Assembly (NCBI RefSeq): GCF_000189635.1
Contig: NW_002476438.1
Location: 62,001 to 126,000 of the forward strand
Direction of reading: 5' to 3'
DNA length: 64,000 bases
DNA from: Tetrahymena thermophila SB210
Taxonomy: Eukaryota; Ciliophora; Oligohymenophorea; Hymenostomatida; Tetrahymenidae
Shown: positions 24,701 to 36,200 of the stretch, piece by piece
Layout: every line of letters starts with the position of its first letter
Position numbering within the stretch: position 1 is the stretch's first letter
Notes under the pieces: model-generated
Seen by the model: the letters and a program-made list of their open reading frames with translations, nothing else
What the model was told of the DNA's origin: nothing
Database searches by the model: none
Made by a program: the position numbers and the translations under genes

Positions 24701-27700
24701 GTATAATAAACTTGTGTTTCTCGTTGTCCATAGACATTTATACCTGACTCTACTTAAAAAATATGTATATGTGGCGCAAATAGGACACTACAAAAGTAAA
24801 GTTACTTTAAAATTAAAAGATTTTCTAAATTCTGATTTTATCTATTTTTATTGAAAATGAATTTAATTCTTTTTAAATATTCATAGCTAAAGTTGCCCAT
24901 GCAATACAGGTTACATAGATGTAAATGGCGATTGTTAATAATGTCCATCAAATTGCGATGTATGTACAAGCTAAGCAGTTTGTTCTCAGTGTTCTTAAAG
25001 TTATTATTTAACTGTATAATAAACTTGTGTTTCTGGTTGTCCATAGACATTTATACCTGATTCTACTTCAAAAAGATGTATTTGTGGTGCAAATAGGACA
25101 CTTCAAAAGTAAAGTTACTTTAAAATAAAAAGATTTTCTAAATTCTGGTTTTTATCTGTTATTGTTTTGACAATGAATTTAATTCTTTTTAAATATTGTT
25201 AGCTAAAGTTGCCCATGCAATACAGGTTACATAGATGTAAATGGTGATTGTTAGTAATGTCTATCAAATTGCGATGTATGTACAAGTTAAGCAGTTTGTT
25301 CTCAGTGTACTTAAAGTTATTATTTGACTGTATAATAAACTTGTGTTTCTGGTTGTCCATAGACATTTATACCTGATTCTACTTCAAAAAGATGTATTTG
25401 TGGCGCAAATAGGACACTTCAAAAGTAAAGTTACTTTGAAATTAAAAGATTTTCTAAATTCTGATTTTATTTATTTTTATTGAAAATGAATTTAATTTTT
25501 TTTAAATATTCATAGCTAAAGTTGCCCATGCAATACAGGTTACATAGATGTAAATGGCGATTGTTAATAGTGTCTATCAAATTGCGATGTATGTACAAGT
25601 TAAGCAGTTTGTTCTCAGTGTTCTTAAAGTTATTATTTGACTGTATAATAAACTTGTGTTTCTGGTTGTCCATAGACATTTATACCTGATTCTACTTCAA
25701 AAATATGTATTTGTGGCACAAATAGAACACTAAAAAAGTAAAGATACTTTAAAATTAAAAGATTATCTAAATTCTGATTTTTATCTATTCTTATTGATAA
25801 TGAATTTAATTATTTTTAAATATTCATAGCTAAAGTTGCCCATGCAATACAGGTTACATAGATGTAAATGGCGATTGTTAATAATGTCCATCAAATTGCG
25901 ATGTATGTACAAGCTAAGCAGTTTGTTCTCAGTGTTCTTAAAGTTATTATTTGAATGTATAATAAACTTGTGTTTCTCGTTGTCCATAGACATTTATACC
26001 TGATTCTACTTAAAAAATATGTATTTGTGGTGCAAATAGGACACTACAAAAGTAAAGTTACTTTAAAATTAAAAGATTTTCTAAATTCTGGTTTTTATCT
26101 GTTCTTGTTGATAATGAATTTAATTATTTTTAAATATTGTTAGTTAAAGCTGTCCATGCAATACAGGTTACATAGAAGATGCACATGGCGATTGTTTATA
26201 ATGTCCTTCAAATTGCGATGTATGTACAAGCTAAGCAATTTGTTCTCTGTGCTCTTAAAGTTATTATTTGACTGTATAATAAACTTGTGTTTCTAGTTGT
26301 CCATAGACATTTATACCTGACTCTACTTCAAAAATATGTATCTGTGGCGCAAATAGGACACTACAAAAGTAAAGTTACTTTAAAATTAAAATATTTTTTA
26401 AATTCTGATTTTTATTTATTCATATTGAAAATAAATTTAATTTAAAAAAAAATATTTTTAGCTAAAGTTGCCCATGCAATACAGGTTACATAGATGTAAA
26501 TGGCGATTGTTAATAATGTCCATCAAATTGCGATGTATGTACAAGCTAAGCAGTTTGTTCTCAGTGTTCTTAAAGTTATTATTTGACTGTATAATAAACT
26601 TGTGTTTCTGGTTGTCCATAGACATTTATACCTGATTCTACTTCAAAAAGATGTATTTGTGGTGCAAATAGGACACTTCAAAAGTAAAGTTACTTTAAAA
26701 TTAAAAGATTTTCTAAATTCTGACTTTATCTATTTTTATTGAAAATGAATTTAATTTTTTTAAAATATTCATAGCTAAAGTTGCCCATGCAATACAGGTT
26801 ACATAGATGTAAATGGCGATTGTTAATAATGTCCATCAAATTGCGATGTATGTACAAGCTAAGCAATTTGTTCTCAGTGCTCTTAAAGTTATTATTTGAC
26901 TGTATAATAAACTTGTGTTTCTGGTTGTCCATAGACATTTATACCTGATTCTACTTCAAAAAGATGTATTTGTGGCACAAATAGAACACTAAAAAAGTAA
27001 AGATACTTTAAAATTAAAAGATTTTCTAAATTCTGATTTTTATCTATTCTTATTGATAATGAATTTAATTATTTTTAAATATTGTTAGCTAAAGCTGTCC
27101 ATGCAATACAGGTTACATAGAAGATGTACATGGTGATTGTTAATAGTGTCCATCAAACTGCGATGTATGTACAAGCTAAGCAATTTGTTCTTAGTGTTCT
27201 TAAAGTTATTATTTGAATTAATAATAAATTTGTGTTTCTGGTTGTCCATAGACATTTATACCTGATTCTACTTCAAAAAAATGTGTTTGTGACTTAAATA
27301 GAACACAACAAAAGTAATTATTTTTACTAAATATTTTTTTTATGGCAAAAAATAATTAATTTGAGAATAAATAATACTATGAATTTATATAAAGCCACTA
27401 TTATAAAGACATTTATTGCTTTTTAATTAATATTAAAAATATTAATTTAATATTTATGAATTTAATTATTTTTTACTTTTTTAATGTTCTATTTTTATCA
27501 CATATACATTATGTTTGTTTGGATTTACTACAAATATTAATGGGCACGTTGTTACAGAAGTCATATCAGTTGTAAAGTAATAATTCTATTAGCAAACTGC
27601 CATGATGTTTATGAAATGTATTAGATACAATTAGGAAAATAAATTTAACAAACGCATCTAATATCATGAACATAAATTACTTTCATTAAAGAATAAAAAA

Positions 27701-29633
27701 AACAGAATTTGCTAATAATTTCAACAACATTACGATACTTGCTCACAAAAAAGTTGTACCGTTTGTTTGACTGGATATTATTTAAATGTGGATGATTTTT
27801 GTTATTCATCTTGTCCATTAACAATTGCTGGAGATTCAATTAAAAATAAATGTGTTTGTGATATAAATAGAACTTAAACAAAATAAAAATAAAAGAAAAT
27901 TATATAAAAATTTATTGATATAATTAGTAATTTGTGCCCTTGTAATGCCGCATTCATTGATGTTGGAGGTATATGTTAGCCATGTCCATAAAATTGTAAA
28001 AAATGCTTATCTTAAACTACTTGCTAAGTTTGCCAAGATGGATTTTATTAGACCATAAATTAGACTTGTGTTTCCTAATGTCCTAATAGTTTTATTGTTG
28101 ATGCTTTATAAAATAAATGTATCTGCGCTATTAATTAATCGCTATATAAGTAATTATCAATTCATATCTTAATTTAAAATAGGGGATTTAATTTTCTAAA
28201 TTCTATTTGAGTAAATTTAAAAAAATTTTTTTTAACATTTAATAAATTTTTTAAAAAGTTCCTTGTCCTTTCACCTCCATCCCTCTTAATCTTATCAAAC
28301 TCTATATAATTAAATATATGAAAACAATTTTATATTTTATGAAAATAGCAACTAATGTATTACATGCTAAGATGGATGCATTAAATGTACTAGCCCATCT
28401 GATTGTTAGTAATACTCTAATTGTGGTTAATAATTTAAATATGATTTCTCATCATAAACATGCGTGAAATGTTTATGGGATGTTTAAGCAAGAAAATGTG
28501 TAGATACTTGCACAAATAAATAACTTTATGATCCATAAAAATTACTTTGCTAATAATGCTATTATTATGATGGAATATGCTAAAGCTCATGTCCTATTGG
28601 TTTTTACTCTGACAATACTTTTTAATGTTAATAGTGTAACTCATAATGTAAATCATGTAAAGGGCCTAATAGTAATTAATGTACTAGATGTAACTTTCCA
28701 CTTTATTTATAGGATGACAACACTTGTTCTGTATGCTTATTAGGATAATTCTTAGATTAACAATAAAATATTTGTAAAATGTGTAATATTAGATGCTTAT
28801 CCTGTTTTGGACCGAATTCAAACAACTGTTTATCTTGCGTATAACATAAAATTCTATCAAAAGACAATAATGAATGCTTAACTTAATCTTAAATTTAAAG
28901 TTAAGTTGAAAATGAATTAAAGATAAAATATTCTAATTGTAAGTTTTAAATTTTATTATCATAAAAAATATTTACTTAATTTTAATTTATAGGTGACCAA
29001 ANNNNNNNNNNNNNNNNNNNNNNNNNNNNNNNNNNNNNNNNNNNNNNNNNNNNNNNNNNNNNNNNNNNNNNNNNNNNNNNNNNNNNNNNNNNNNNNNNNN
29101 NTAATAATAATTATAATCTTTAATGAGTATTAGTTTAATGGAATAATTATTTCAGTTATAAGCTTATTATTTGTAGTTTATTTATTAATTTTAAAACCAA
29201 TAGAGATAAAATTGTAATTAGTAGTTATCATTTTATCAGAGATCATATTGATAGTGCTTTTTATGATGTTTGAATTTATCTCTAATAAAAAATAACTTAA
29301 TATAAATCCTTAGATAGCGACATACTTAGCCTTATGTAAATACAATTTTTTTAGATTTAATATTAATATTCTCATCTTAAAAATTTAGGTTTTGTTGCAT
29401 CAACGATAATTCTTAGTATAATGTTTATTATAGCATTCGTTTTAAGTCTTTATTAATAATTGGATAATCATTTTAAAAATAAAAAAAATTAATAGATAAA
29501 CAAATTAAATTAGTCACCAATTATGCAATAATTCTAAATTTTTAATTAATTTACTGATATTCAAAGTGTTTTGTCCTAATCTTTAGAAAATAATAAAATA
29601 AAATGGTCAAAATATCCTACTAAAAAAAGATGA
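21731..29633 (+). CDS. Cysteine-rich modular membrane protein, gene A (gapped, rearranged)
   Basis: First of four paralogues. The start is a signal peptide (MKTNILLIAYTIQLFIIRA) followed by DVLPIEI. Seven exons (21731-21835, 21908-22051, 22105-22257, 22342-22560, 22787-22933, 23001-23132, 23192-23335) encode an ectodomain of 348 aa that I do not recognise. A short cysteine exon follows (23395-23537), then twelve alpha modules (23629-27313), an epsilon module (27928-28149), a furin-like exon (28349-28938), a polytopic exon from 28993 broken by the N gap, and a last exon 29389-29633 with a TGA stop. Between alpha-12 and epsilon an inversion destroys the gamma and delta exons. Because all module exons are phase 2-2, alpha-12 to epsilon splicing would stay in frame and give roughly 1970 aa. 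It may therefore be functional or a young pseudogene. The protein is expected at the plasma membrane or a secretory compartment; its role is unknown. Confidence 0.75.
23629..27313 (+). repeat. Array of twelve exon-intron repeats (alpha modules of gene A)
   Basis: Exons start at 23629, 23945, 24258, 24574, 24887, 25203, 25516, 25830, 26144, 26462, 26775 and 27089. Each is 222 nt, except two of 225 nt (26144, 27089). Introns of about 91-95 bp repeat as well. Each exon encodes 74 residues with twelve Cys spaced 1,10,2,3,2,5,2,11,3,12,1, starting SCPCNTGYIDVNGDC and ending CGANRTLQ. The start-to-start distances alternate 316/313 over the first seven, so the recent unit is a dimer of 629 bp. Confidence 0.92.
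27370..27707 (-). other. Inverted segment inside gene A (gamma exon and start of delta)
   Basis: The reverse complement of this stretch aligns along its whole length with gene B about 37690-38050: end of an intron, the gamma module exon, the next intron and the first part of the delta exon. For example it reads CAGTTTGCTAATAGAATT and AACTGATATGACTT as in gene B. Forward homology to gene B resumes directly on both sides. In the inverted copy several Cys codons are lost and a TGA interrupts the old frame, so it has been free of coding constraint. Confidence 0.88.
27708..27882 (+). pseudogene. Orphaned 3' part of delta module exon in gene A
   Basis: This still reads as the delta module (TCSQKSCTVCLTGYYLNVDD and CVCDINRT) as in gene B, but its 5' part and splice acceptor lie in the inverted segment. 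At the expected donor the sequence is AAAATAAA where gene B has AAAGTAAA, so the GT is gone. Both splice sites are therefore absent, and the exon should be skipped. Confidence 0.75.
29002..29101. other. Assembly gap (100 N)
   Basis: A run of exactly 100 N lies inside the polytopic exon of gene A. Aligning both edges to gene B (39352 on the left, about 40100 on the right) suggests the missing sequence is near 750 bp, so 100 is probably a placeholder. The left flank is almost identical to gene B, which may be why assembly stopped here. Confidence 0.95.
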
Positions 29634-30495
29634 AAGTTAATAAAATAATACATTTAATTGAAACTAAAAATTTAATAAAAATATCTATAAAAAATAATAT
29701 TATAATAATAATTAAAATATGAATATAATAATTTATAATAAATTAAAAAAAAGTAATTTTTTGCTAATTTCAGATTTTTTTTTTGTAATAGAGAGATAAA
29801 TAGAGATAGGTTACATCTATAACTATTTTTCTTTCTAATAGAAATTAATATAATATTAAATAAATTTATATAATAGTATTTTATATATTTTTATATAATT
29901 TGTATTTAGTTTTTTATAATTTAAATAAATTTTAATATAAGAGAGTTTTTTAAAAAATTTAATTTATTTCAAGATTAAAATAATAAATTTATAATTATAT
30001 TCTGAGTAATTTAATTTGATTATTAATTTTTTTTTGTTAAAATTTTTATTAAATCTAAAATTCATAAATGAATGATAGATAGATCATATTTAATCATAAA
30101 TTAAATAATTATTTTTAGTAATATACAGAGTAATTTTATTGAATAAGTTATGATTGAAGAATATTTTTGAAATTTTAAAAGACATAAGTTTATGATTAAA
30201 ATTATATTTCGTAATTTAATTTAATTTTTTTCATTTACATCATTTGAATTTGATGATATTCAAATAGATGAAAATAGAAAATATATTGTGAAAAAAATTA
30301 ATACTCCAACTAAGATTTTAAATTAGAAATTTAAATTTCATTGTAATACTTCTTAAATAATTAAATTATATTTATCTAATAAATATATTTTGGGATTTTT
30401 GTTAATAATCGAATAAGTTTTCTTTTCTAGGAATAATGATCTTTTAAATTTTGATTTCTATTATTCATATTAATTAATTAAGACTCATTTTATTC

Positions 30496-30552
30496 TGTGA
30501 GTAATGCTATTAAAAATGTAAGTAATATAAAGGAAAATTTGAGTATGATTGA
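30496..30552 (+). pseudogene. Relic of a furin-like exon, upstream of gene B
   Basis: Reads CEQCYQKCKQYKGKFEYD then TGA, the counterpart of the relic at 19106. It keeps one Cys lost there and has lost another. It lies about 2.75 kb before the gene B start; the gene A copy lies 2.6 kb before its start. Confidence 0.4.
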
Positions 30553-32652
30553 TTGAGTAAATCTTGCGTTTAAGATTTTATTTTATCTTCTACGAATTAA
30601 AAATAAATAACAAAAAATGAAGCATAAGAAGAAGGAAGATACTTTATCAAAAAAACTTGAATATTTAGAATTTAATTTAAAATTTATTTACTTTTTTCTA
30701 ATATAGTAATTTATTTTTCTTTATTTTATTTATTTTTACCAACTCAAATGACTTTTTTAATTTAAGTGCTATCGTAACAAATTAATCAATTCTAATTAAT
30801 TTAATGATATGTAAAAATTATTTAAAGAAAGCATATCAGCTTATAATTGTATACTTCAAAATATAAAATTAATAAAATTTTATTAACTATAACAAAAAAA
30901 TATTTCATGTTTACATTTATTTTTAAATTAAGCAAAAATTATCCAATTATCTCTGACTAATATGAGCATATAAAAAAGTCTATTTTTTATATTTAAAACT
31001 ATTAACAATTCCAAAACATAGAATAATTAGGCATAAATATATAGTCAAAGGTTTTTTAAACGATTTAGAATAAAAATAATATTGATTTAAATAGAATTTA
31101 AGCTATTTTTAAATATGTTTTGCACTAATTTTCAAAATCTTTAAAAAAATCATTTAATATAAATATTATTCTTTTAAAATAGTTATTTTAAAATAAAAAA
31201 GAAAAAATAATGTGAAATGGATTATCATTTCATATAATAATATTTAAATATGAAAAGATTGTAATTTCCATATATTTAGTAGTAAGCTATTCTTCTTAAA
31301 ATTTTCTTTTATAGAAAAATTCTTTAATTAGTTTTTAACAAAGATTCTGATAAATAAATTTTATATATGTAAATCTGATGAATCTATTTCATTCTAAATT
31401 GGGAGTAATTTGTAATAGATTATTTGATTGTAACTTTTAAATCAAATTATTAATGAAAAAAAAATCAATATTAAAATGATAAAAATATTATATAAACATC
31501 TATTTTGAATTTTGGTTGATTGATAAATCAAAGAAGCAAGTTGTTACTTGCTAAATATTTTTATTATATTGATTAAGTCTTGTAAATAATTTTTTCTATC
31601 TAACAATAAATAACTAAATAATAGAAAATTTTGAATGGATTTTGGTAAAAACAAATCAAAAGTTTATTTCTAAGAATTGTTTATCATATTTCTTGGTATT
31701 GAAATGTAGATATCATAATAATAAAAAAAGAAATTTACAGTTGTTTGTAAGATTTTTAGACATACTTAATAAAATTTTAAAGTATGGTTATGATAAATTT
31801 TAAGTAGAAAATCATAATTAATTAATAAATACTTTCATATAATATTTTATTTATTTTTTTGGTTTGAAGATATCAAAGCGCTTTAACTGATGACAATATC
31901 TGTTTTCTAAAGAATTTTATATCTATTTTAATTGCTTTATATAATAACAAATATCTTTACTTAATATGAATTGACTATTCAATATCCTATTTTGAAAATA
32001 TTTTGTTTACCTTACTTTAATCTCTTAGTTACCGAAAAAATAGTATTAAATAAATGTTTTACTAAAAAAGATAAGGAAGGTATCTTTTTAGTTTATTTAT
32101 ATAAAAAACGAAAACTTTTTACATTAATCTTGAGGAAGACATAAAATTCGTAATGTAGAGAGAGATGTAATTCAGCTAATTTTTATATTAATTCTAAAGA
32201 AAGATGATTAATTTAAGAAAAAGTAGGTGAATAGAAAGAGAATATTTTATTAAATAAAATTCAAAGCAAGTTAAAAAATATAGAGAGTTTTTAGTAGTGT
32301 TTATTTATCAAATTTCAAAATTAATATCTTTATTATATTAAATCTAATGTAAGCCTTAAATTATCAGATCAATTATTTATTTTTTTGGATATTCAATTTT
32401 TAAACTTACATGATAATTGTATTCACAAGTTAATAATTAAATCAATAGAGCATACAATTTTTTAATGATTTTTATGGTGAAAATTGTTTCTTTCTTTCTA
32501 TCTATTTATAAATTTTAAAGAAAAGATCAAATCAACTTTGTAAAAAATTTTAATTCCTAACATCATTTTCAAAAATATAAATTTAAATCTTAAAAATCAT
32601 ATTTATTTTCTTATGAGCCAAACTAGAGTAAAAATTTCTTTTTAGTATTTGC

Positions 32653-32700
32653 CTGTTTTGATTTCTTCACTGTTCATAACTGTTCATAGATTAAAATTTG
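32653..32700 (+). promoter_or_regulatory. Conserved block upstream of gene B
   Basis: TGTTTTGATTTCTTCAC followed by a locally duplicated GTTCATA and then GATTAAAATTT. It is the counterpart of the blocks before genes A, C and D. Confidence 0.35.
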
Positions 32701-33246
32701 TACATTTCTCTAATTATTAGGTATTACTTAATGAAAATTAGCCAATCCTTCAAATTATTAATAGTGTTTCATTTAGCTTACAAATTAAAATATTGTAAGA
32801 CAAATTAAAAATTAATAAAAGAATATTTATCAATTTATATTTCAATTTTATTGACATTAATAGATTCAAGGGGTTTTCAAAAACTATCAACGATTTAATG
32901 TAATCTTGAGTCTATTGCTCAACTTATAATATTCTTCTTGTTTATTTTAAAAGCATAAGTTAGTTACAAAAAGAGAAATTCATTCAAAAATGTAAAATTG
33001 TTCTCCTCTAACCCTTTAGATTAATATGTAAAAAAAATTGGATTTCTAATTAGTTATAAAATAATTTAATATTGATCATTAAAGTTTTATGGAGAGAATT
33101 CAATTTATCAACCAGCTTAAGACATAAAAAAAGAAAAAATCGGTGAATCAACAAAAGATAACAAAAGCTTAAATAATCTAATTATCATTATATTCAGATT
33201 ATAATTAATTTTTTACACAATATCTAAAATTTAATTAACAAAAACA

Positions 33247-36200
33247 ATGAAACCAAATATTCTATTGATTGCTTATACTATTTAGTTGTTCATTGTAAGA
33301 GCTATTGATGTTTTACCAATTGAAATATTATTTGATGTCCTCTTTATATAAGTAAATATAATTTTAAGAATATAATTATTTCTGCTGGCCCTTAGAATAA
33401 ATTTTTTTAAATCTATCAGGAAACAAATTCTGTAATTTATCAAGCCTCAGACGATTTTAATTACAGATATAGTACCCTTGATACTTAAGGAATTATTACA
33501 GGCACTTATTCGTTAAATGGAATACAGGATATCCAGCAGAATACGAGATACTTTATCATAGATGTATTATTTTTTTAAATTTCAATCATAAATGAATTTT
33601 TAACACTTTAAAAAGAATTTACTTTACTTGCATTATTATTGGGGTGTAGAATATCATACTATTGATTTAAATAAAATGATAGCTGGTTAACAAGGGTATT
33701 TATAAACTATTTCATATCCGACAGCTGCTAAACCATGTGACTAACCTGTAATTTAAATCTAAAGAATAGTATAATAATATCTTTTTATAAATTTCTTATA
33801 TTAAAAAATAATTTTATGAGCAATACATAAATTATATTTTATAAATTTTTTAAAAGGCAGGAGTTTACTTTTACTTGTGTTTTGATATATCAAATTAATT
33901 TATAATTTAAAGTTAAAGTTTTTAAGGCTTATTTAGTACTAAAAGCTTTTAAACATACAATTAGATTAGAAATGAAATCACTCATATAGTTTTAGATAAT
34001 TAACTGTTTATGAATGGAAACACATATCAAATACTGATTTCATTTGTTAATTCTATAAACATAGTATTAGTCAATGTAATTTCAAATAAATTCATTTAAA
34101 CTAAAAAATTAAAATTTTATTAATTGTAATTTTAATCATTAATTAATTCATATAAATTTTAATAATTTAAGCAAATTAATCTTTTATAAAATAATCAATA
34201 ATTTTTTAGATGTAATATAACTTATATTTGATAGAAGATTACCTTACTTAAGTACAAACTACTAATTTAATATTTTAAGATATTAAATCAGTAAAACTAA
34301 ATAATCCTAATCACATTGATTAACTTCTAATTTCTGATGTAATAAATTTTCAAAATGTAAATAATTAGCATTAATTAATTACTCCTAAAAATTTTATTTT
34401 TTTCTATTATTAAAATTTTAAATAGATCTCAATAATTACAGCATATGATTACTAAATAAAAGCTTTTAGATATTTTAATGTGTAAAATTTAACAGAATTA
34501 TAATCAACAGGAGAGATTTTGCCTTTTGTTGATTACTAAACCTTTTTGTAACATGAGGTATTTAACAACTTTATAAAATAAATAAATATAATCAATTTAT
34601 TTCATTTAAAAAAAACTAGAACATCATTTTAATTGGCACTTCTTAATACACTTTAACATATATCTCTTCATTAAACAAAGTTATCATAACTAAAAGTCCA
34701 AATACGTCTTAAAATTCATACACACTACGTTACTACCATATCATTTACTATGCTTTTTCATATGTATGAATTTCCTTTAAAACTAAAAATATTACTAAGT
34801 TTATTTACTTAATTTAGTCATTCACATATTAGGTTTACCAAGGATCTACTCAATACTTACTAAATATTAAATAGTTCCTTAATATTACATGCCCACCTTA
34901 ATTTGTTCTAGATAGTTCAAAGACTAACTGCATTTGTAGACCTAACAGTATATTATAAAAGTAAAATTTCTTAAAGATTAAAAAATTTTCTAAATTCTGA
35001 TTTCTATTTATTCATTGAAAATAAATTTAAATTAAAAAAATATTTTTAGCTAAAGTTGCCCATGCAATACATAATATATTGATATTAGTGGAGATTGCCT
35101 ACCATGCCCGTTGTACTGCAACACATGTTCCTCTTAAATAACTTGCTCTCTTTGTCAAACAGGGTATTTACTTACTGTAAATGGTACTTGTGTTTCTACT
35201 TGCCCACTTAATTTTATCTAAGATTTAACTAAAACAAATTGCATTTGCCGCTTAAATAGTACTTTATTAAAGTAATTTTTTAAAATATAATTATAGCTTT
35301 CCCTAATTGATCATTAAAATTTTTTATCAATGTTTAGCTTTCAATGCCCATGCAATACAGGCTACATAGATGTAAATGATGGTTGCTAATAATGCCCATT
35401 AAATTGTGATGTATGTACAAGCTAAGCAGTTTGTTCTCAGTGCTCTTAAAATTATTATTTGACAGTATAAGGAACTTGTGTTGCTGCTTGTCCTTAGACA
35501 TTTATATCTGATTCTACTTCAAAAATTTGTGTCTGTGGTCCAAATAGAACACTATAAAAGTAAAATTCTTTTAGAAAATATTTTATAAATTCTTATTTAT
35601 CTTTTGCTATTGAAAATGAATTTAATTCTTTTTAAATACTTTTAGCTAAAGTTGCCCATGCAACACATAATATTTTGATTCCAATGGAAATTGCCTACCT
35701 TGCCCTTAGTACTGCAACACATGTTCCTCTTAAACAATTTGCTCTCTTTGTCAATCAGGGTTTTTACTTGCTATAGATGGTACTTGTGTTTCTACTTGCC
35801 CACTTACTTTTATCCAAGATTTAACTAAAACAAATTGCGTTTGCCGTTTAAATAGCACTTTATTAAAGTAATTTTTATAAAAATAATTAAAAGTTCCTTA
35901 TTTGATCATTAAATTTTTTTCATCAATATTTAGCTTGCAATGCCCTTGCAATGCTGGTTACATAGATGTAAATGGCGAGTGTTAATCATGTCCATCAAAT
36001 TGTGATGTATGTACAAGCTAATCAGTTTGTTCTCAGTGCTCTTAAAATTATTATTTGACAGTATAAGGAACTTGTGTTTCTGCTTGTCCTTAGACATTTA
36101 TACCTGATTCTACTTCAAAAATTTGTGTTTGTGGCCCAAATAGAACACTACAAAAGTAAAATTACTTTTAGATTAAAAGATGTTCTCATTTCTGATTTAT

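Larger units (their letters stand above)
29634..33246. other. Intergenic between genes A and B
   Basis: No intact gene. From about 29975 on it is a diverged copy of the region upstream of gene A (from about 18588), in the same order, including a furin-like relic (30496) and the conserved block (32653). The first 130 bases match the 3' flank of gene B. Confidence 0.7.

Noticed and set aside
23857-26938. A repeated minus-strand open frame (MSMDNQKHKFIIQ..) present in most alpha units
   Set aside because: It is the antisense of a conserved exon, depends on the same repeats, runs into the introns and has no independent support.
23629-27313. Regular direct repeats of about 314 bp, superficially like a CRISPR or satellite array
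   Set aside because: The repeats are exon plus intron units with conserved cysteine codons and splice sites, in a eukaryotic gene.
28528-28743. Open frame of 71 codons repeated at 38878, 49545 and 59152
   Set aside because: It is an out-of-frame reading of the furin-like exon, which is open in the cysteine-rich frame over its whole length.
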